Positions 33,545 through 42,265 of a stretch of 64,000 bases of DNA are shown one piece after another. Location: the NCBI GenBank assembly GCA_965207805.1, contig OZ242312.1, positions 1,798,001-1,862,000 on the forward strand, given 5' to 3'. Under the pieces are notes generated by a model, which ran no database searches, had not been told where the DNA came from, and saw nothing but the letters and a program-made list of their open reading frames with translations. The position numbers and the translations under genes are program-made. The first letter of the stretch is position 1, and every line of letters begins with the position of its first letter. The stretch is from Palauibacter sp965207805 (GTDB lineage Bacteria > Gemmatimonadota > Gemmatimonadetes > Palauibacterales > Palauibacteraceae).

Positions 33545-35297
33545 CACGCGGACGGGACTCCACCGGCGAATCGCGCTGGAGACGCCGGAGCACGTCAAAC
33601 TCGAGTACCAACTCGCGGACCTGGGGTCGCGCGCGGCCGCGCTCGCCGTCGATCTGGCCATCATCGTGGCGGCCATGCTGCTCGTGGCGCTCGTCTTCCG
33701 GTATACGGGGGGGTTCGGGCAGGCCGTGCTCTACATCGTTGGCTTCTTCGCGATGTGGGGATATTTCCTCTTCTTCGAAGCCGTGTGGGACGGACGCACG
33801 CCGGGGAAACGCGCGCTGGGGCTGCGAGTGCTGCACGACGGCGGCGAGCCGCTCTCCTTCCAGGGCTCCGTTCTCCGCAACCTGATCCGGATTGTGGATC
33901 TGCAGCCCGGGTTGGCGGGAATGGCCGGGGCCGCGTCGATCCTGCTCAACCGCCGGGCGCAGCGCCTCGGCGATCTGGTCGCCGGCACGATCGTCGTCCG
34001 GGACGCGGGAGGCGGGGAGATGTTCGGGGAGGAGCCGCAGGCGGACGGCCGCGCGGGCCGCCCGCGACTCTCCGTCGAACAGTTCGCGCTCGTGGCGGGT
34101 TACGTCGTGCGCCGGGCCGGGCTGGAACCGGACGTCCGGCGCCGGGTGGCCGCCTCGGTCTGGGATGCGGTGCGGTCGGCGGCGGGCGGGGGCAGCCTGG
34201 ACCCCGAAGCGGCTCCCGACACGCACCTCGTCCGGCTGCACGCGGACGAGGCGCCAAGACACGCGGCGCGCCAGGGCGGGGCGAGCCTGCAGACCGCGGC
34301 GATGGCGCGCGAGCGGCGCGAGGCCTGGGCCGCCTACACGGACCTCGTGGAGAAAGGGCGCGCCGGCGGGCTGGACCGGTTCAGCGAGGCCGAGGTGCGC
34401 GCCTTCGGGCGCCTGTACCGCGGCGTGACGGCGGACTTGGCGCGTGCCCGAACCTACGGCGCCTCGCCGGGGTTGCTGGAGGCGGTGGAGCGGTGGGCCG
34501 GGGCCGGGCACAACCTCCTATACCGCGCGAAGGGAAGGGCGGCGGTCCCCCTCGGCCGCTGGATCGGCCGCGAACTGCCGCGGGCAGTGCGGCGTCATCA
34601 CCGGCCGGTGCTCCTCGCGGCCCTGCTGCTCGTCGGACCCATGCTGGCCTCGTACGCGGCCGTCCGCGATCGTCCGGCGCTTGCGCGTTCGATCATGCCG
34701 GCGGGGATGCTGGCGAGAGCCGAGAATACCGCCCGCGGGGACATCAACGCTTCTTACATCGAAGTCGACGGCGCTGAGCGGCCCGCCCTGTCCTCCGCCC
34801 TCGTGACGAACAACGTGCAGGTGAGTTTCGTCGCATTCGCGGCCGGGCTTCTAGCCGGCGCGGGCACGGTGCTCATCCTCGTCTTCAACGGCGTCCTGCT
34901 CGGGGCCGCGTTCGGGCTGTATGCGAACAACGACGTTCTGGGGGTCATTCTCGCCTTCGTCTTCCCGCACGGCGTGATGGAACTCACAGCCATCTGCCTG
35001 GCCGGCGGGGCGGGGCTGGGACTCGGGTCGGCGCTCCTCGTACCCGGACGTCGCACCCGTCGGGAAGCGCTGCGGGAGCGAGGCCGCGCCTTCCTCTCGC
35101 TCGTCGGTGGGGCGGTGCTCCTGCTGATCGTGGCGGGTCTCGTGGAGGGGTTCTATTCTCCGTCCGGACTTCCGGCCGTGGCGAAATTCGCCTTCGGAGG
35201 CACGACCGCGCTCCTGCTCACGGCGTACTTCGGTTTCGCCGGCCGGGGTTCCGACGACGGCCCGCACGTGGAGGTCAGAGCAGCCCCCGCTCCTTGA
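33534..35297 (+). CDS. fused RDD-SpoIIM membrane protein
   Basis: Membrane protein of 587 aa from ATG at 33534 (a second ATG at 33537). The first 150 residues are an RDD domain (LADLGSRAAALAVDLAIIVAAM, then DGRTPGKRALGLRVL and RRAQRLGDLVAGTIVV). The rest is a stage-II-sporulation-M-like domain with a soluble helical region (about 190-340) followed by hydrophobic segments (NNVQVSFVAFAAGLLAGAGTV, FPHGVMELTAICLAGGAGL). The two domains are usually separate neighbouring genes; here they are one polypeptide. SpoIIM-like proteins occur in many non-sporulating bacteria beside MoxR and DUF58 genes, as here, where that operon converges on it. The last 23 bp overlap the DUF58 gene. Confidence 0.85.
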   Translation: MMRDTRTGLHRRIALETPEHVKLEYQLADLGSRAAALAVDLAIIVAAMLLVALVFRYTGGFGQAVLYIVGFFAMWGYFLFFEAVWDGRTPGKRALGLRVLHDGGEPLSFQGSVLRNLIRIVDLQPGLAGMAGAASILLNRRAQRLGDLVAGTIVVRDAGGGEMFGEEPQADGRAGRPRLSVEQFALVAGYVVRRAGLEPDVRRRVAASVWDAVRSAAGGGSLDPEAAPDTHLVRLHADEAPRHAARQGGASLQTAAMARERREAWAAYTDLVEKGRAGGLDRFSEAEVRAFGRLYRGVTADLARARTYGASPGLLEAVERWAGAGHNLLYRAKGRAAVPLGRWIGRELPRAVRRHHRPVLLAALLLVGPMLASYAAVRDRPALARSIMPAGMLARAENTARGDINASYIEVDGAERPALSSALVTNNVQVSFVAFAAGLLAGAGTVLILVFNGVLLGAAFGLYANNDVLGVILAFVFPHGVMELTAICLAGGAGLGLGSALLVPGRRTRREALRERGRAFLSLVGGAVLLLIVAGLVEGFYSPSGLPAVAKFAFGGTTALLLTAYFGFAGRGSDDGPHVEVRAAPAP

Positions 35298-36582
35298 TCT
35301 CGACGTACTTGTCCAGGGTACGCACGAGCGCGTCGCCGGGCGGCGTGTCTACGACGAGGATCCCCGACTGGCGCATGACCTGAAGCGTCGTGGCGCGCGA
35401 CTGCACGAGTTCCTCCGCGGCGGCGCGCTGGAAGATCGCGGCCTCATCCGCGGCGGGCTGCGTCGCGGCCGCTTCGAGCGCCGGGTTGCGGATGGCGACG
35501 GCCAGCGGGAGGTGCGCCCGACCGATCCGGGCCAGCGAGGTCACGAGCGCCTTCGAGACGGCCTCGTCGATCACATCGCAGAAGAGGATGACGAGCGACC
35601 GCTTGCGGAACGTGCGGCTCAGCGTGGCGAGCGCGAGCGGGTAGTTCGGCTCGACGGGCCGGGTCTCCACGCCGGCGAAGATCCGGGCCAGCGCGGCGGG
35701 GTCGGATCGGCGGGGCGGCGACAGATGCCGGATCTCGTCGTCGAACACCACGGTCCCGACGCGATCCCCGAAGCTCCGCGCTCGGTTGGCGAGCATCATG
35801 CCCGCCGCCAGCGCGAAGTCCACTCGTTCCCGATCCTCGAGCCGCTCGCGCATATGGCGGCCCGCGTCGATCGCGAGGACGACGTTCTGACTCCGTTCCG
35901 CCTCGTAGTTGCGCACGACGAAACGCTGGCGTTTCGCGGACGCCTTCCAGTCGACGATGCGGGGATCGTCCCCCTCGGCGTAGTCGCGCAGGCTCTCGAA
36001 CTCGCGGCCGTCGCCCCACTGCCGGCTGCGGCGCGAACCGGCCGTACGGAGGCCGCGCCGAAGCGCGTGGCCGCTGCGGTCACGCAGCAGGCTCCGGATC
36101 CCGGGCTGCACCTGCAGCGCGTGCGCCGCGTCCACGGTGGAACGCCGCCAGGCGAGCCCCCATGGCGAGCGGATACGCAGGTGGATCGCGCCCATGGCGA
36201 GAAACCCGCGCGTGCGCGGGCGCACCCTGTAGTCGGTGCGCACGACGGAAGCGGGGGGGATGTCCAGTTGCACGCCCGCCTCCCACGCTTCATTCCCGTC
36301 GCTTCCGGCGAGGCGGCGGAGGGAGGGATCCAGGTCGTCCGTGAGGCGGACGGAAAGCCGACGCCTCGTCGGGTTGACCAAGTCGAGGCGGACCCCGGTG
36401 ACCTCTCCGAGCGCGGCGATGCGCGGCACCGTGCGGGAGACCGACGGAGGCCGCGTCCGCCGGCCGTCGATCCAGGCCAGGAGGAGGATGACGGCGTCCG
36501 CCGCCAGGGCGCCTGTCGCCGAGAGCAGGAAGACGAACGAGGTCAGCCCCAGCAGCCAAAGAGTCCGCCCGCTCGGGACCAC
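35275..36582 (-). CDS. DUF58 (vWA-like) protein, MoxR partner
   Basis: Protein of 435 aa with an N-terminal membrane hairpin (LWLLGLTSFVFLLSATGALAADAVILLLAW). The DUF58 signature GREFESLRDYAEGDDPRIVDWKASA is complete, and a von Willebrand factor A-like fold follows with NVVLAIDAGRHM. The canonical metal-site DxSxS is changed to DAGRH. DUF58 proteins work with MoxR AAA ATPases, apparently in envelope-protein assembly or activation. The gene starts 11 bp after the MoxR stop and is last in its operon; it converges with RDD-SpoIIM. Confidence 0.88.
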   Translation of the reverse strand: MVPSGRTLWLLGLTSFVFLLSATGALAADAVILLLAWIDGRRTRPPSVSRTVPRIAALGEVTGVRLDLVNPTRRRLSVRLTDDLDPSLRRLAGSDGNEAWEAGVQLDIPPASVVRTDYRVRPRTRGFLAMGAIHLRIRSPWGLAWRRSTVDAAHALQVQPGIRSLLRDRSGHALRRGLRTAGSRRSRQWGDGREFESLRDYAEGDDPRIVDWKASAKRQRFVVRNYEAERSQNVVLAIDAGRHMRERLEDRERVDFALAAGMMLANRARSFGDRVGTVVFDDEIRHLSPPRRSDPAALARIFAGVETRPVEPNYPLALATLSRTFRKRSLVILFCDVIDEAVSKALVTSLARIGRAHLPLAVAIRNPALEAAATQPAADEAAIFQRAAAEELVQSRATTLQVMRQSGILVVDTPPGDALVRTLDKYVEIKERGLL

Positions 36583-36593
36583 GGCAATGCGGA

Positions 36594-37541
36594 CTATCGG
36601 GGTGCCTCCAGCGTTTCGAGGAGCGCCCGCAGTTCATCGTCGGAAGAACGTCCTTCGACCTCCGCCTCGGCGGTCAGCACGACGCGGTGCCGAAGCACGG
36701 GGAACGAGAGCGACTTCACGTCGTCCGGCGTGACGAAGTCCCGGCCGTGGAGGAACGCCTCCGCCCTCGCGGCCTGGAAGAGGGCCACGCCCGCGCGGGG
36801 ACTCGCCCCGAGCGCGAACGCCTGGTCGTCCCGCGTCGCCCGCACGATCCCGGTCACATAGCGCCTGACCCTCTCGTCCACGTGGACGCCGTCCACCGCG
36901 CCGCGCGCCGCCAGGAGCGCCTCGCGCGTCAGCGGTTCGCCCATCGGATACGTCGTCTCGTCGTCCGCGCGGAACCCCTCCTCGTGGCGGTCGAGGATCG
37001 CCCGCTCCGCCTCCTCCGGCGGATAGTCGATCACGACTTTCATCAGGAAGCGGTCAACCTGCGCTTCAGGGAGAGGGTAGGTCCCTTCGTACTCGACGGG
37101 GTTCTGGGTCGCGAAGACCGTGAACGGCGCCGGCAGAGCCCGCGTGACGCCGTCGACGGTGACCTGGCGCTCCTCCATCGCCTCCAACAGCGCCGCCTGG
37201 GTCTTGGGCGGCGCGCGGTTGACCTCGTCGGCAAGGAGGAGGTCGGTGAACACGGGACCGGGGCGGTAGCGGAAGTTCCGCTGCGTCTCGTCCAGCACGC
37301 TGACGCCGACGAGATCCGTGGGCATGAGATCGGGCGTGAACTGGACGCGGCCGAAGTCCAGCCCCAGCCCGCGGGCGAGGGCACGGACGGACAGCGTCTT
37401 GGCCGTCCCCGGTACGCCCTCGAGGAGCGCATGGCCACGGGCGAGGAGCGTGATCATGAGCTGCCTGAGGACGGTTTCCTGGCCCAGGATTACGCGCTCG
37501 ATGTCGCCCAGCAGACGCAGCGCCGCGTCGTGCGTCGTCAT
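36594..37541 (-). CDS. MoxR-type AAA+ ATPase
   Basis: Chaperone-like ATPase of 315 aa. The start at 37541 overlaps the DUF4350 stop (ATGA). Walker A is GVPGTAKT (42-49) and Walker B LLADEVNRAPPKTQAALLEAM; sensor 1 is FATQNPVEYEGTYPLPEAQVDRF, all typical of the MoxR family. The C-terminal lid carries ALGASPRAGVALFQAARAEA. It should work with the DUF58 protein encoded next. An in-frame extension upstream to 37883 lies within the DUF4350 gene and is not coding. Confidence 0.93.
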   Translation of the reverse strand: MTTHDAALRLLGDIERVILGQETVLRQLMITLLARGHALLEGVPGTAKTLSVRALARGLGLDFGRVQFTPDLMPTDLVGVSVLDETQRNFRYRPGPVFTDLLLADEVNRAPPKTQAALLEAMEERQVTVDGVTRALPAPFTVFATQNPVEYEGTYPLPEAQVDRFLMKVVIDYPPEEAERAILDRHEEGFRADDETTYPMGEPLTREALLAARGAVDGVHVDERVRRYVTGIVRATRDDQAFALGASPRAGVALFQAARAEAFLHGRDFVTPDDVKSLSFPVLRHRVVLTAEAEVEGRSSDDELRALLETLEAPR

Positions 37542-38749
37542 GGCTCCGCCCTTCGTCCGAGGTGGTCGTCGATTCCGGCGGCGACCATCGTCAGGTCCAC
37601 CGGATTGGCGCGCAAGCCGCGCCGGATCCGGGCCAAAGCGGGCTGCTCTCCCGGTCGGGCCTCCAGTTCGCGGATCAGGGCCCTGGCTTCGGAGACGTCC
37701 CTCGGTGGAGGGCGCCGAACGCTCCGGGCCAGCCGCGCCATGAGGAGGACGGCGGCCGTCCGCCGGGCGCGCGCCTTCTCGTACAGGTTCCCGAGGGCGG
37801 AGACGTGTTCGAGCGGCGACCTCCGTTCGCGGTCCGGCGGCGCTACGGCCGTTGTCGGAGCGCCGAAGCGCAGCCCCGCGCACGCGAGCGCAAGAAACGC
37901 GGCGAGGAGCAGCTGGAGCAGGGTTCGCCCCTGGGCCGTGCCGAACACGAAACCCGCCCAGCGCCTCGCCGTGCTCTCATAGCCGCGGATGCCCTGGTGG
38001 AACTCGGCGAAGAAGATCGTGTCGGCGGGCGTCGTGTACGTGAGTACGGCCCGCATGACGACGAATGCCAGAGGGTCGTCGGCGATGCGGCCGTTCGAGA
38101 GCGGTGCGGCATCGCTGAGGACGATGATCCGCCCCTCTCCGAAGGGCATGAGGCCGGCGCCGGTCCACCTCCGGCCCTCGATGCTCCCCACGGCAAGCAG
38201 CCCTTGCAGGGGAGGGACGGATCGCCCGAGTTCGCCGGCCGTCATGCGGCGGAGCGCACGACGCGGCGCGGTCGGCGGCGGCAGGCCGTCGGTCAGCGAG
38301 TGGGCGACCCATTCCGGCTGTTCCAGGTCGCCCGACCGCGGCACGCGGAACGCGAGACCCAGGGAATCCATCAGCGGCGTGATCCTCAACGCGCTGGAGA
38401 TAGCCGGAAACAGTCGCGGCGCGTACACGAGGGTGCCTCCGCGGCGCACTCGCTCCAGAATGGCGTGCACCTCGACAGGGCTCGGTACGACGGCGGGCGA
38501 GAGCAGCACGAGCGCACCCGGGACAGGATCGGCGTCGGCCAGGGGCGTGAGGCGGGGCGCGGTCGGTCGGCCGAATCGTTCGACCCCGCGCGCGAACGCG
38601 GCCACTCCGTCCGGCGTCGAGCGGAAGGAGCTCCGCCTCACGTCGAGCGCCGTGCGTCCCGCCGGTCGCACGAGGTACGTGGCGAGCCCCGCTGCCAGCG
38701 CGATCGCCCCGACCCACGCGACCGTCCGGAACCTGCCGACCCTGCTCAC
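37538..38749 (-). CDS. DUF4350 domain membrane protein
   Basis: Protein of 403 aa from GTG at 38749, overlapping the DUF4129 stop (GTGA). An N-terminal membrane segment (VAWVGAIALAAGLATYLV) is followed by a periplasmic domain with RSTPDGVAAFARGVERFG, VLLSPAVVPSPVEVHAIL and GGTLVYAPR, the DUF4350 pattern. A second membrane segment (LLQLLLAAFLALACAGLRFG) comes at about residue 290 and then a cytoplasmic helical tail. It belongs to the conserved DUF4129-DUF4350-MoxR-DUF58 set. Molecular function is unknown. Confidence 0.82.
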   Translation of the reverse strand: MSRVGRFRTVAWVGAIALAAGLATYLVRPAGRTALDVRRSSFRSTPDGVAAFARGVERFGRPTAPRLTPLADADPVPGALVLLSPAVVPSPVEVHAILERVRRGGTLVYAPRLFPAISSALRITPLMDSLGLAFRVPRSGDLEQPEWVAHSLTDGLPPPTAPRRALRRMTAGELGRSVPPLQGLLAVGSIEGRRWTGAGLMPFGEGRIIVLSDAAPLSNGRIADDPLAFVVMRAVLTYTTPADTIFFAEFHQGIRGYESTARRWAGFVFGTAQGRTLLQLLLAAFLALACAGLRFGAPTTAVAPPDRERRSPLEHVSALGNLYEKARARRTAAVLLMARLARSVRRPPPRDVSEARALIRELEARPGEQPALARIRRGLRANPVDLTMVAAGIDDHLGRRAEP

Positions 38750-39438
38750 GACGCGTCCGGCTCCCCACTCGACGCGGACAGCGGGCAGCCGGAATCCCGC
38801 GCCAGATTCTCGAGGGCCGCGTAGCCTGCGGCGGTGGGCGCCTCCTGACCGAACGACAGCCCCTGGAAATGACGGATGAAGTGGCGGCCAGCGCCGGTTT
38901 CCATCTCGAGGGCGTAGTCGCCGGGCGTCTTCGAGGGGTGGAACGCCACCGTACCCTTCCTGTCCAGGGTGAGGAGGAAACCCTGATAAAGTGCGCTCGC
39001 CGCGGGCCGGAATTCCTCTTCGTGCGCGCGCGTCCGGGCGAGGCCGAACCACTCTCGCGCCGAGGCGGGCGCGCCAACGTTCTCCGGGCCCTCATCCTCT
39101 CTCTCCCGCACCCGGTGCACCCATTGCGGCCCATGACGCAGAGTCACCGCCCCCAGCGCGACGAGCGCGGCCACGACCACGAGGATGGCCAGCATCTCCA
39201 TGAGCCCGCCTCCCTCGTCGAACAGGAATCGACGCAGCCAATCCCAGGCATCGGAGAGCGTGTTGGCGATCCATTCGAAGATCCGCTGTCGCGGGGGCAA
39301 GGGAGGGGATACGAAATCCGGTCCGGCGAGGATCTCTCGCAGCGCGTCGGACATCTCGTCCGGCGACGGAAGGGGTTCGGCGGCGGGCGACGGCTCCTGC
39401 CCGGCCGGGAACGCAGTGGGACCCGGGAGTCGAGTCAC
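38746..39438 (-). CDS. DUF4129 domain membrane protein
   Basis: Protein of 230 aa from GTG at 39438, overlapping the preceding stop (GTGA). One membrane segment (MLAILVVVAALVALGAVTL, about 80-98) precedes a soluble C-terminal domain with ASAREWFGLARTRAHEEEFRPAASALYQGFLL and TPGDYALEM, the DUF4129 signature. In other bacteria the domain can be fused to a transglutaminase; here it stands alone. It is part of the translationally coupled MoxR/DUF58 operon. Confidence 0.8.
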   Translation of the reverse strand: MTRLPGPTAFPAGQEPSPAAEPLPSPDEMSDALREILAGPDFVSPPLPPRQRIFEWIANTLSDAWDWLRRFLFDEGGGLMEMLAILVVVAALVALGAVTLRHGPQWVHRVREREDEGPENVGAPASAREWFGLARTRAHEEEFRPAASALYQGFLLTLDRKGTVAFHPSKTPGDYALEMETGAGRHFIRHFQGLSFGQEAPTAAGYAALENLARDSGCPLSASSGEPDAS

Positions 39439-40340
39439 CGTCCGTCCGTCGCCATCGCGGCCGCGGCCGTCTCCAGATCGGCAGCTTCCAGGCGCACTCG
39501 CCGATCGTGGTAGAGCAGGAACAGGGTCGCCACCAGGAAGGGCTTGGTGAACGATCCGATCAGCAGGTCCAGGGTGTTCTGTACCGCCAGAAGGCCGGGA
39601 CTCAACGTGCCCGCCGTCGCGGGCGACGTGAACATCTCGAAACCTCCGAAGAGCGCGAATATCCCGAAGGACGGACCATCGCGGATGATGGTGGCGACGA
39701 GCATGACCCCAAGGATCCGGAGCCAGGCTCCCTTGCCGAGTTTCAGCGAGCGGCGGACGGCCTCCGCTGCGGTCCGTCCCTCCATGAGCACGGCCGGGAA
39801 GATCGCGAACGAGGTACGGAACCAGATCGCCAGGGTCACGAGCAGAGCGGCGAGGACCGTAAGTCCGAAGACGCTCAGCCCCACGACGGAGTTGCCCAGG
39901 GTCGCGATCGCGGCGGCGCCCGCCACCATGACCGGGATCATGACGATCCCGCCCGCGAGGACCGCGATCAGCAGGGCGAGCAGGTGTCCTCCGGCCGCGC
40001 TCGGGAAGGGGCGGAGCGCTCCCCGGTACGCGCTCTCCAGCGAAGTCGAACGCCCTTCCAGCCGGGCGCACATCGCGACGGCGACCGCGAGCGTCCCCAC
40101 CCACGAGAGCACGGCCGCAGGAAGCAGGATCGCCATGTCGAATCCGAGGTCGCCGACCGCCGGCGAGCCCGAGGGATCGAGGCCCGTACCGGGCGTCCCG
40201 ACGGCCAGCTGCATGGCGTACCCCGGGAGGGCGCCCACGAGGGCGATGAGGAAGTAGAGTCCGAAGTCGCGCCGGTAGAACTGGATCGCGCCGTCCAGTA
40301 TCTCGCCGAACCCCAGGGGTCTCTGTGGTATGACGGACAT
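39435..40340 (-). CDS. multi-pass membrane protein, glycerophosphodiesterase-membrane-domain-like
   Basis: Protein of 301 aa with about six hydrophobic segments. The N-terminus RPLGFGEILDGAIQFYRRDFGLYFLIAL is typical of membrane proteins annotated as glycerophosphoryl diester phosphodiesterase membrane domain, which have no phosphodiesterase active site. The C-terminal part RTAAEAVRRSLKLGKGAWLRILGVMLV also fits. It is the first gene of the coupled set leading to DUF58 and lies 39 bp downstream of the DinB-like gene. Role unknown; likely helps the MoxR-linked membrane complex. Confidence 0.7.
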   Translation of the reverse strand: MSVIPQRPLGFGEILDGAIQFYRRDFGLYFLIALVGALPGYAMQLAVGTPGTGLDPSGSPAVGDLGFDMAILLPAAVLSWVGTLAVAVAMCARLEGRSTSLESAYRGALRPFPSAAGGHLLALLIAVLAGGIVMIPVMVAGAAAIATLGNSVVGLSVFGLTVLAALLVTLAIWFRTSFAIFPAVLMEGRTAAEAVRRSLKLGKGAWLRILGVMLVATIIRDGPSFGIFALFGGFEMFTSPATAGTLSPGLLAVQNTLDLLIGSFTKPFLVATLFLLYHDRRVRLEAADLETAAAAMATDGR

Positions 40341-40379
40341 CCCGGCCTCCCCGGTCGGAGTCGGTGGATCGGGTCCCGG

Positions 40380-40877
40380 CTACTCCAGAATCCGGTCTTC
40401 GATGATGTGGGTGGCGGCCTCCCATTCGTCCAGCGGCGCGGACCACTCGCGGTCACGGATGCGGCGCAGGTAGGTGATTTGCGCCAGGTGGTAAAGATAG
40501 TGCTGGGCGATATGGAGGACGGTCGCCCCCAACCGCAAGGTCCTTTCTCCGTCCGGCGACGTACGCTCGGCCGCGAGGTCCGCGTCGCTCTCGCAGGCGT
40601 TCACCTCGGCGATGATCTGTTCCTGGATCGTACGCATGCGCGCGGCGATCTCCTCCGCCGGCCCGGGGGCGTCTTCGTGGATCACGGGCGTGATGCCGAG
40701 TTGCTTCAGGAACCAGACGTCCACGCGATACATGTGGCGGCAGATCTTCCCGATCCCGCGCATCCCGTCCGCGGGCTGCCAGTCGAGATCCTCGCGCGAG
40801 ATCCCGTCGAGCACGGTGAACAGGGGTTTACGCGCGGCCTCGAAGACCTCGATGGTGTGGGCGATCCGGGTCCTCAT
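40380..40877 (-). CDS. DinB-like four-helix metalloprotein
   Basis: Protein of 165 aa. The start ATG at 40877 is 2 bp after the stop of the alpha/beta hydrolase gene. Conserved histidines are spaced as in the DinB/YfiT family: HMYRVDVWFL near residue 48 and HIAQHYLYHLAQI near 125-133, which would bind one metal. The family includes bacillithiol and mycothiol transferases and many uncharacterised proteins. Substrate unknown. Confidence 0.75.
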   Translation of the reverse strand: MRTRIAHTIEVFEAARKPLFTVLDGISREDLDWQPADGMRGIGKICRHMYRVDVWFLKQLGITPVIHEDAPGPAEEIAARMRTIQEQIIAEVNACESDADLAAERTSPDGERTLRLGATVLHIAQHYLYHLAQITYLRRIRDREWSAPLDEWEAATHIIEDRILE

Positions 40878-40879
40878 CC

Positions 40880-42265
40880 TTACGGGTTTCCTTTCGGCTG
40901 CAGTGCCTGCAACATGAACTCGACCGCGCGGGGGATGGCTCCGGCCAGGGCGAGGAAGTCGTGCCCGCCTCCCTCGTAGATGAACGCCTCGAAGTCGGGA
41001 GACGTGCGGCCGAGCGCCGCCATCGTTCGCACCAGCGACTCCGCCTGGCTCACGGGCACGACGAAGTCCGCCGTGCCGTGATGCACCTGGACGGCGGGAA
41101 GATCGGCGGCAAAGAGGACGGACGACCGACGCACGAGTTCGAGGCGCGCCTCGGACGAGGACAGCGTACCCCGGACGAGCGGCTGCACGACGGTGGAATC
41201 GAGGTGGACGAGGCCGGGCAGGTCCCAGGGGCCGTCGAGCGCGGTCTTCCACGCGATGACCCTGATCCAGTCATCGAAGAAGTCCGTCGGCCCGAAGAAC
41301 GCGACGATGCGATCCACGCGCTCGTCCCGCACGCCCGCGAGCAGGGCGACGCCGGCCCCCCGGCTGGCGCCGACAATGTGGATGGCGTCCGGCCGCGCTT
41401 CCGGCGTCGTTTCGAACGCGACGTTCGCAAGCGCGAGCGCGTCGTCGACATCGTAGTCCCAGTGACCCGAGGGGCCCTCCGACACCCAGCTCCGGCCCCC
41501 GTGTCGCAGCGGCTCGCTGCGGAATGAGGGGAGCACGTAGACGAAGCGACGGCTCAGCTCTCCGAGGGCGAGCGTCACGATCTGGATGTCGTCGACCGAT
41601 ACTCCGCCGTCGCCGCCGTGCGAGTACATGAGCAGCGGCAGCGTCTCGGGAGCGGCGCCATCCGGCACGATGATGGCGCCGAAGTGGCGGGCGCCGGCCA
41701 CGACGTGCGAGACGATCCGCAGCGTGGCGGTCGACTCGCCGAGCGCGAGTTCCTCGGTGAGTTCTACCGAGACACCCGCCGCCGAAACGTCACGTTGTGC
41801 CCAGTCCGCCCGCACGGCCTCGATCTCCGCCGCCGAGGCGGGGGCGAACAGCGCAGCGAGTTCGGCATCGAGGTCGATCGCCTCGGCGCGCACGGTGGCG
41901 CCCGCCCCACCGGCTGACACCTCGAGACGCTGGGCGCCGGGAGTGGCCCCGAGCGTCCACGTCGTCGTCGCCTCGCCGCCGCCGTCCGCGACGGTCGAAA
42001 CCGGATCCGTGCTCCCGTGGCCGGGCTCCGGCCGGAAGGTGACGACGCTGCCACCGACCGGACGTCCCTCGGCGTCGAGAACCCGAACCGCGATGGCTTC
42101 GGCGGGGGGGCGCGCGGGCACTCCGCGCTGATCCGCGCCCGCGAGGACCACGATGGATGCCGGACCCGTCTCGGTCGGCGCGGCGGTATCGGCTTCTCCG
42201 CAGGCGGCGGCCATGACGGCCAGGAGGACGAACCGCTGCGGATCGAGTCGTCGCCCCCGCTTCAT
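40880..42265 (-). CDS. secreted alpha/beta hydrolase with N-terminal Ig-like domain
   Basis: Exported protein of 461 aa. The ATG at 42265 overlaps the GH57 stop. The hydrophobic N-terminus (FVLLAVMAAACGEAD) ends in a possible lipobox Cys. Residues about 35-125 form an Ig-like domain (GGSVVTFRPEPGHGSTDP, TTTWTLGATPGAQRLEV). The hydrolase part has SHGGDGGV, the nucleophile elbow VGASRGAGVALL, FFGPTDFF and a late His in GGGHDFLALAG, with Asp in HHGTADFVVP. It is probably an esterase or peptidase anchored to the envelope; the substrate is unknown. The Ig-like domain resembles one in the LRR lipoprotein carried by the integrated element. Confidence 0.82.
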   Translation of the reverse strand: MKRGRRLDPQRFVLLAVMAAACGEADTAAPTETGPASIVVLAGADQRGVPARPPAEAIAVRVLDAEGRPVGGSVVTFRPEPGHGSTDPVSTVADGGGEATTTWTLGATPGAQRLEVSAGGAGATVRAEAIDLDAELAALFAPASAAEIEAVRADWAQRDVSAAGVSVELTEELALGESTATLRIVSHVVAGARHFGAIIVPDGAAPETLPLLMYSHGGDGGVSVDDIQIVTLALGELSRRFVYVLPSFRSEPLRHGGRSWVSEGPSGHWDYDVDDALALANVAFETTPEARPDAIHIVGASRGAGVALLAGVRDERVDRIVAFFGPTDFFDDWIRVIAWKTALDGPWDLPGLVHLDSTVVQPLVRGTLSSSEARLELVRRSSVLFAADLPAVQVHHGTADFVVPVSQAESLVRTMAALGRTSPDFEAFIYEGGGHDFLALAGAIPRAVEFMLQALQPKGNP

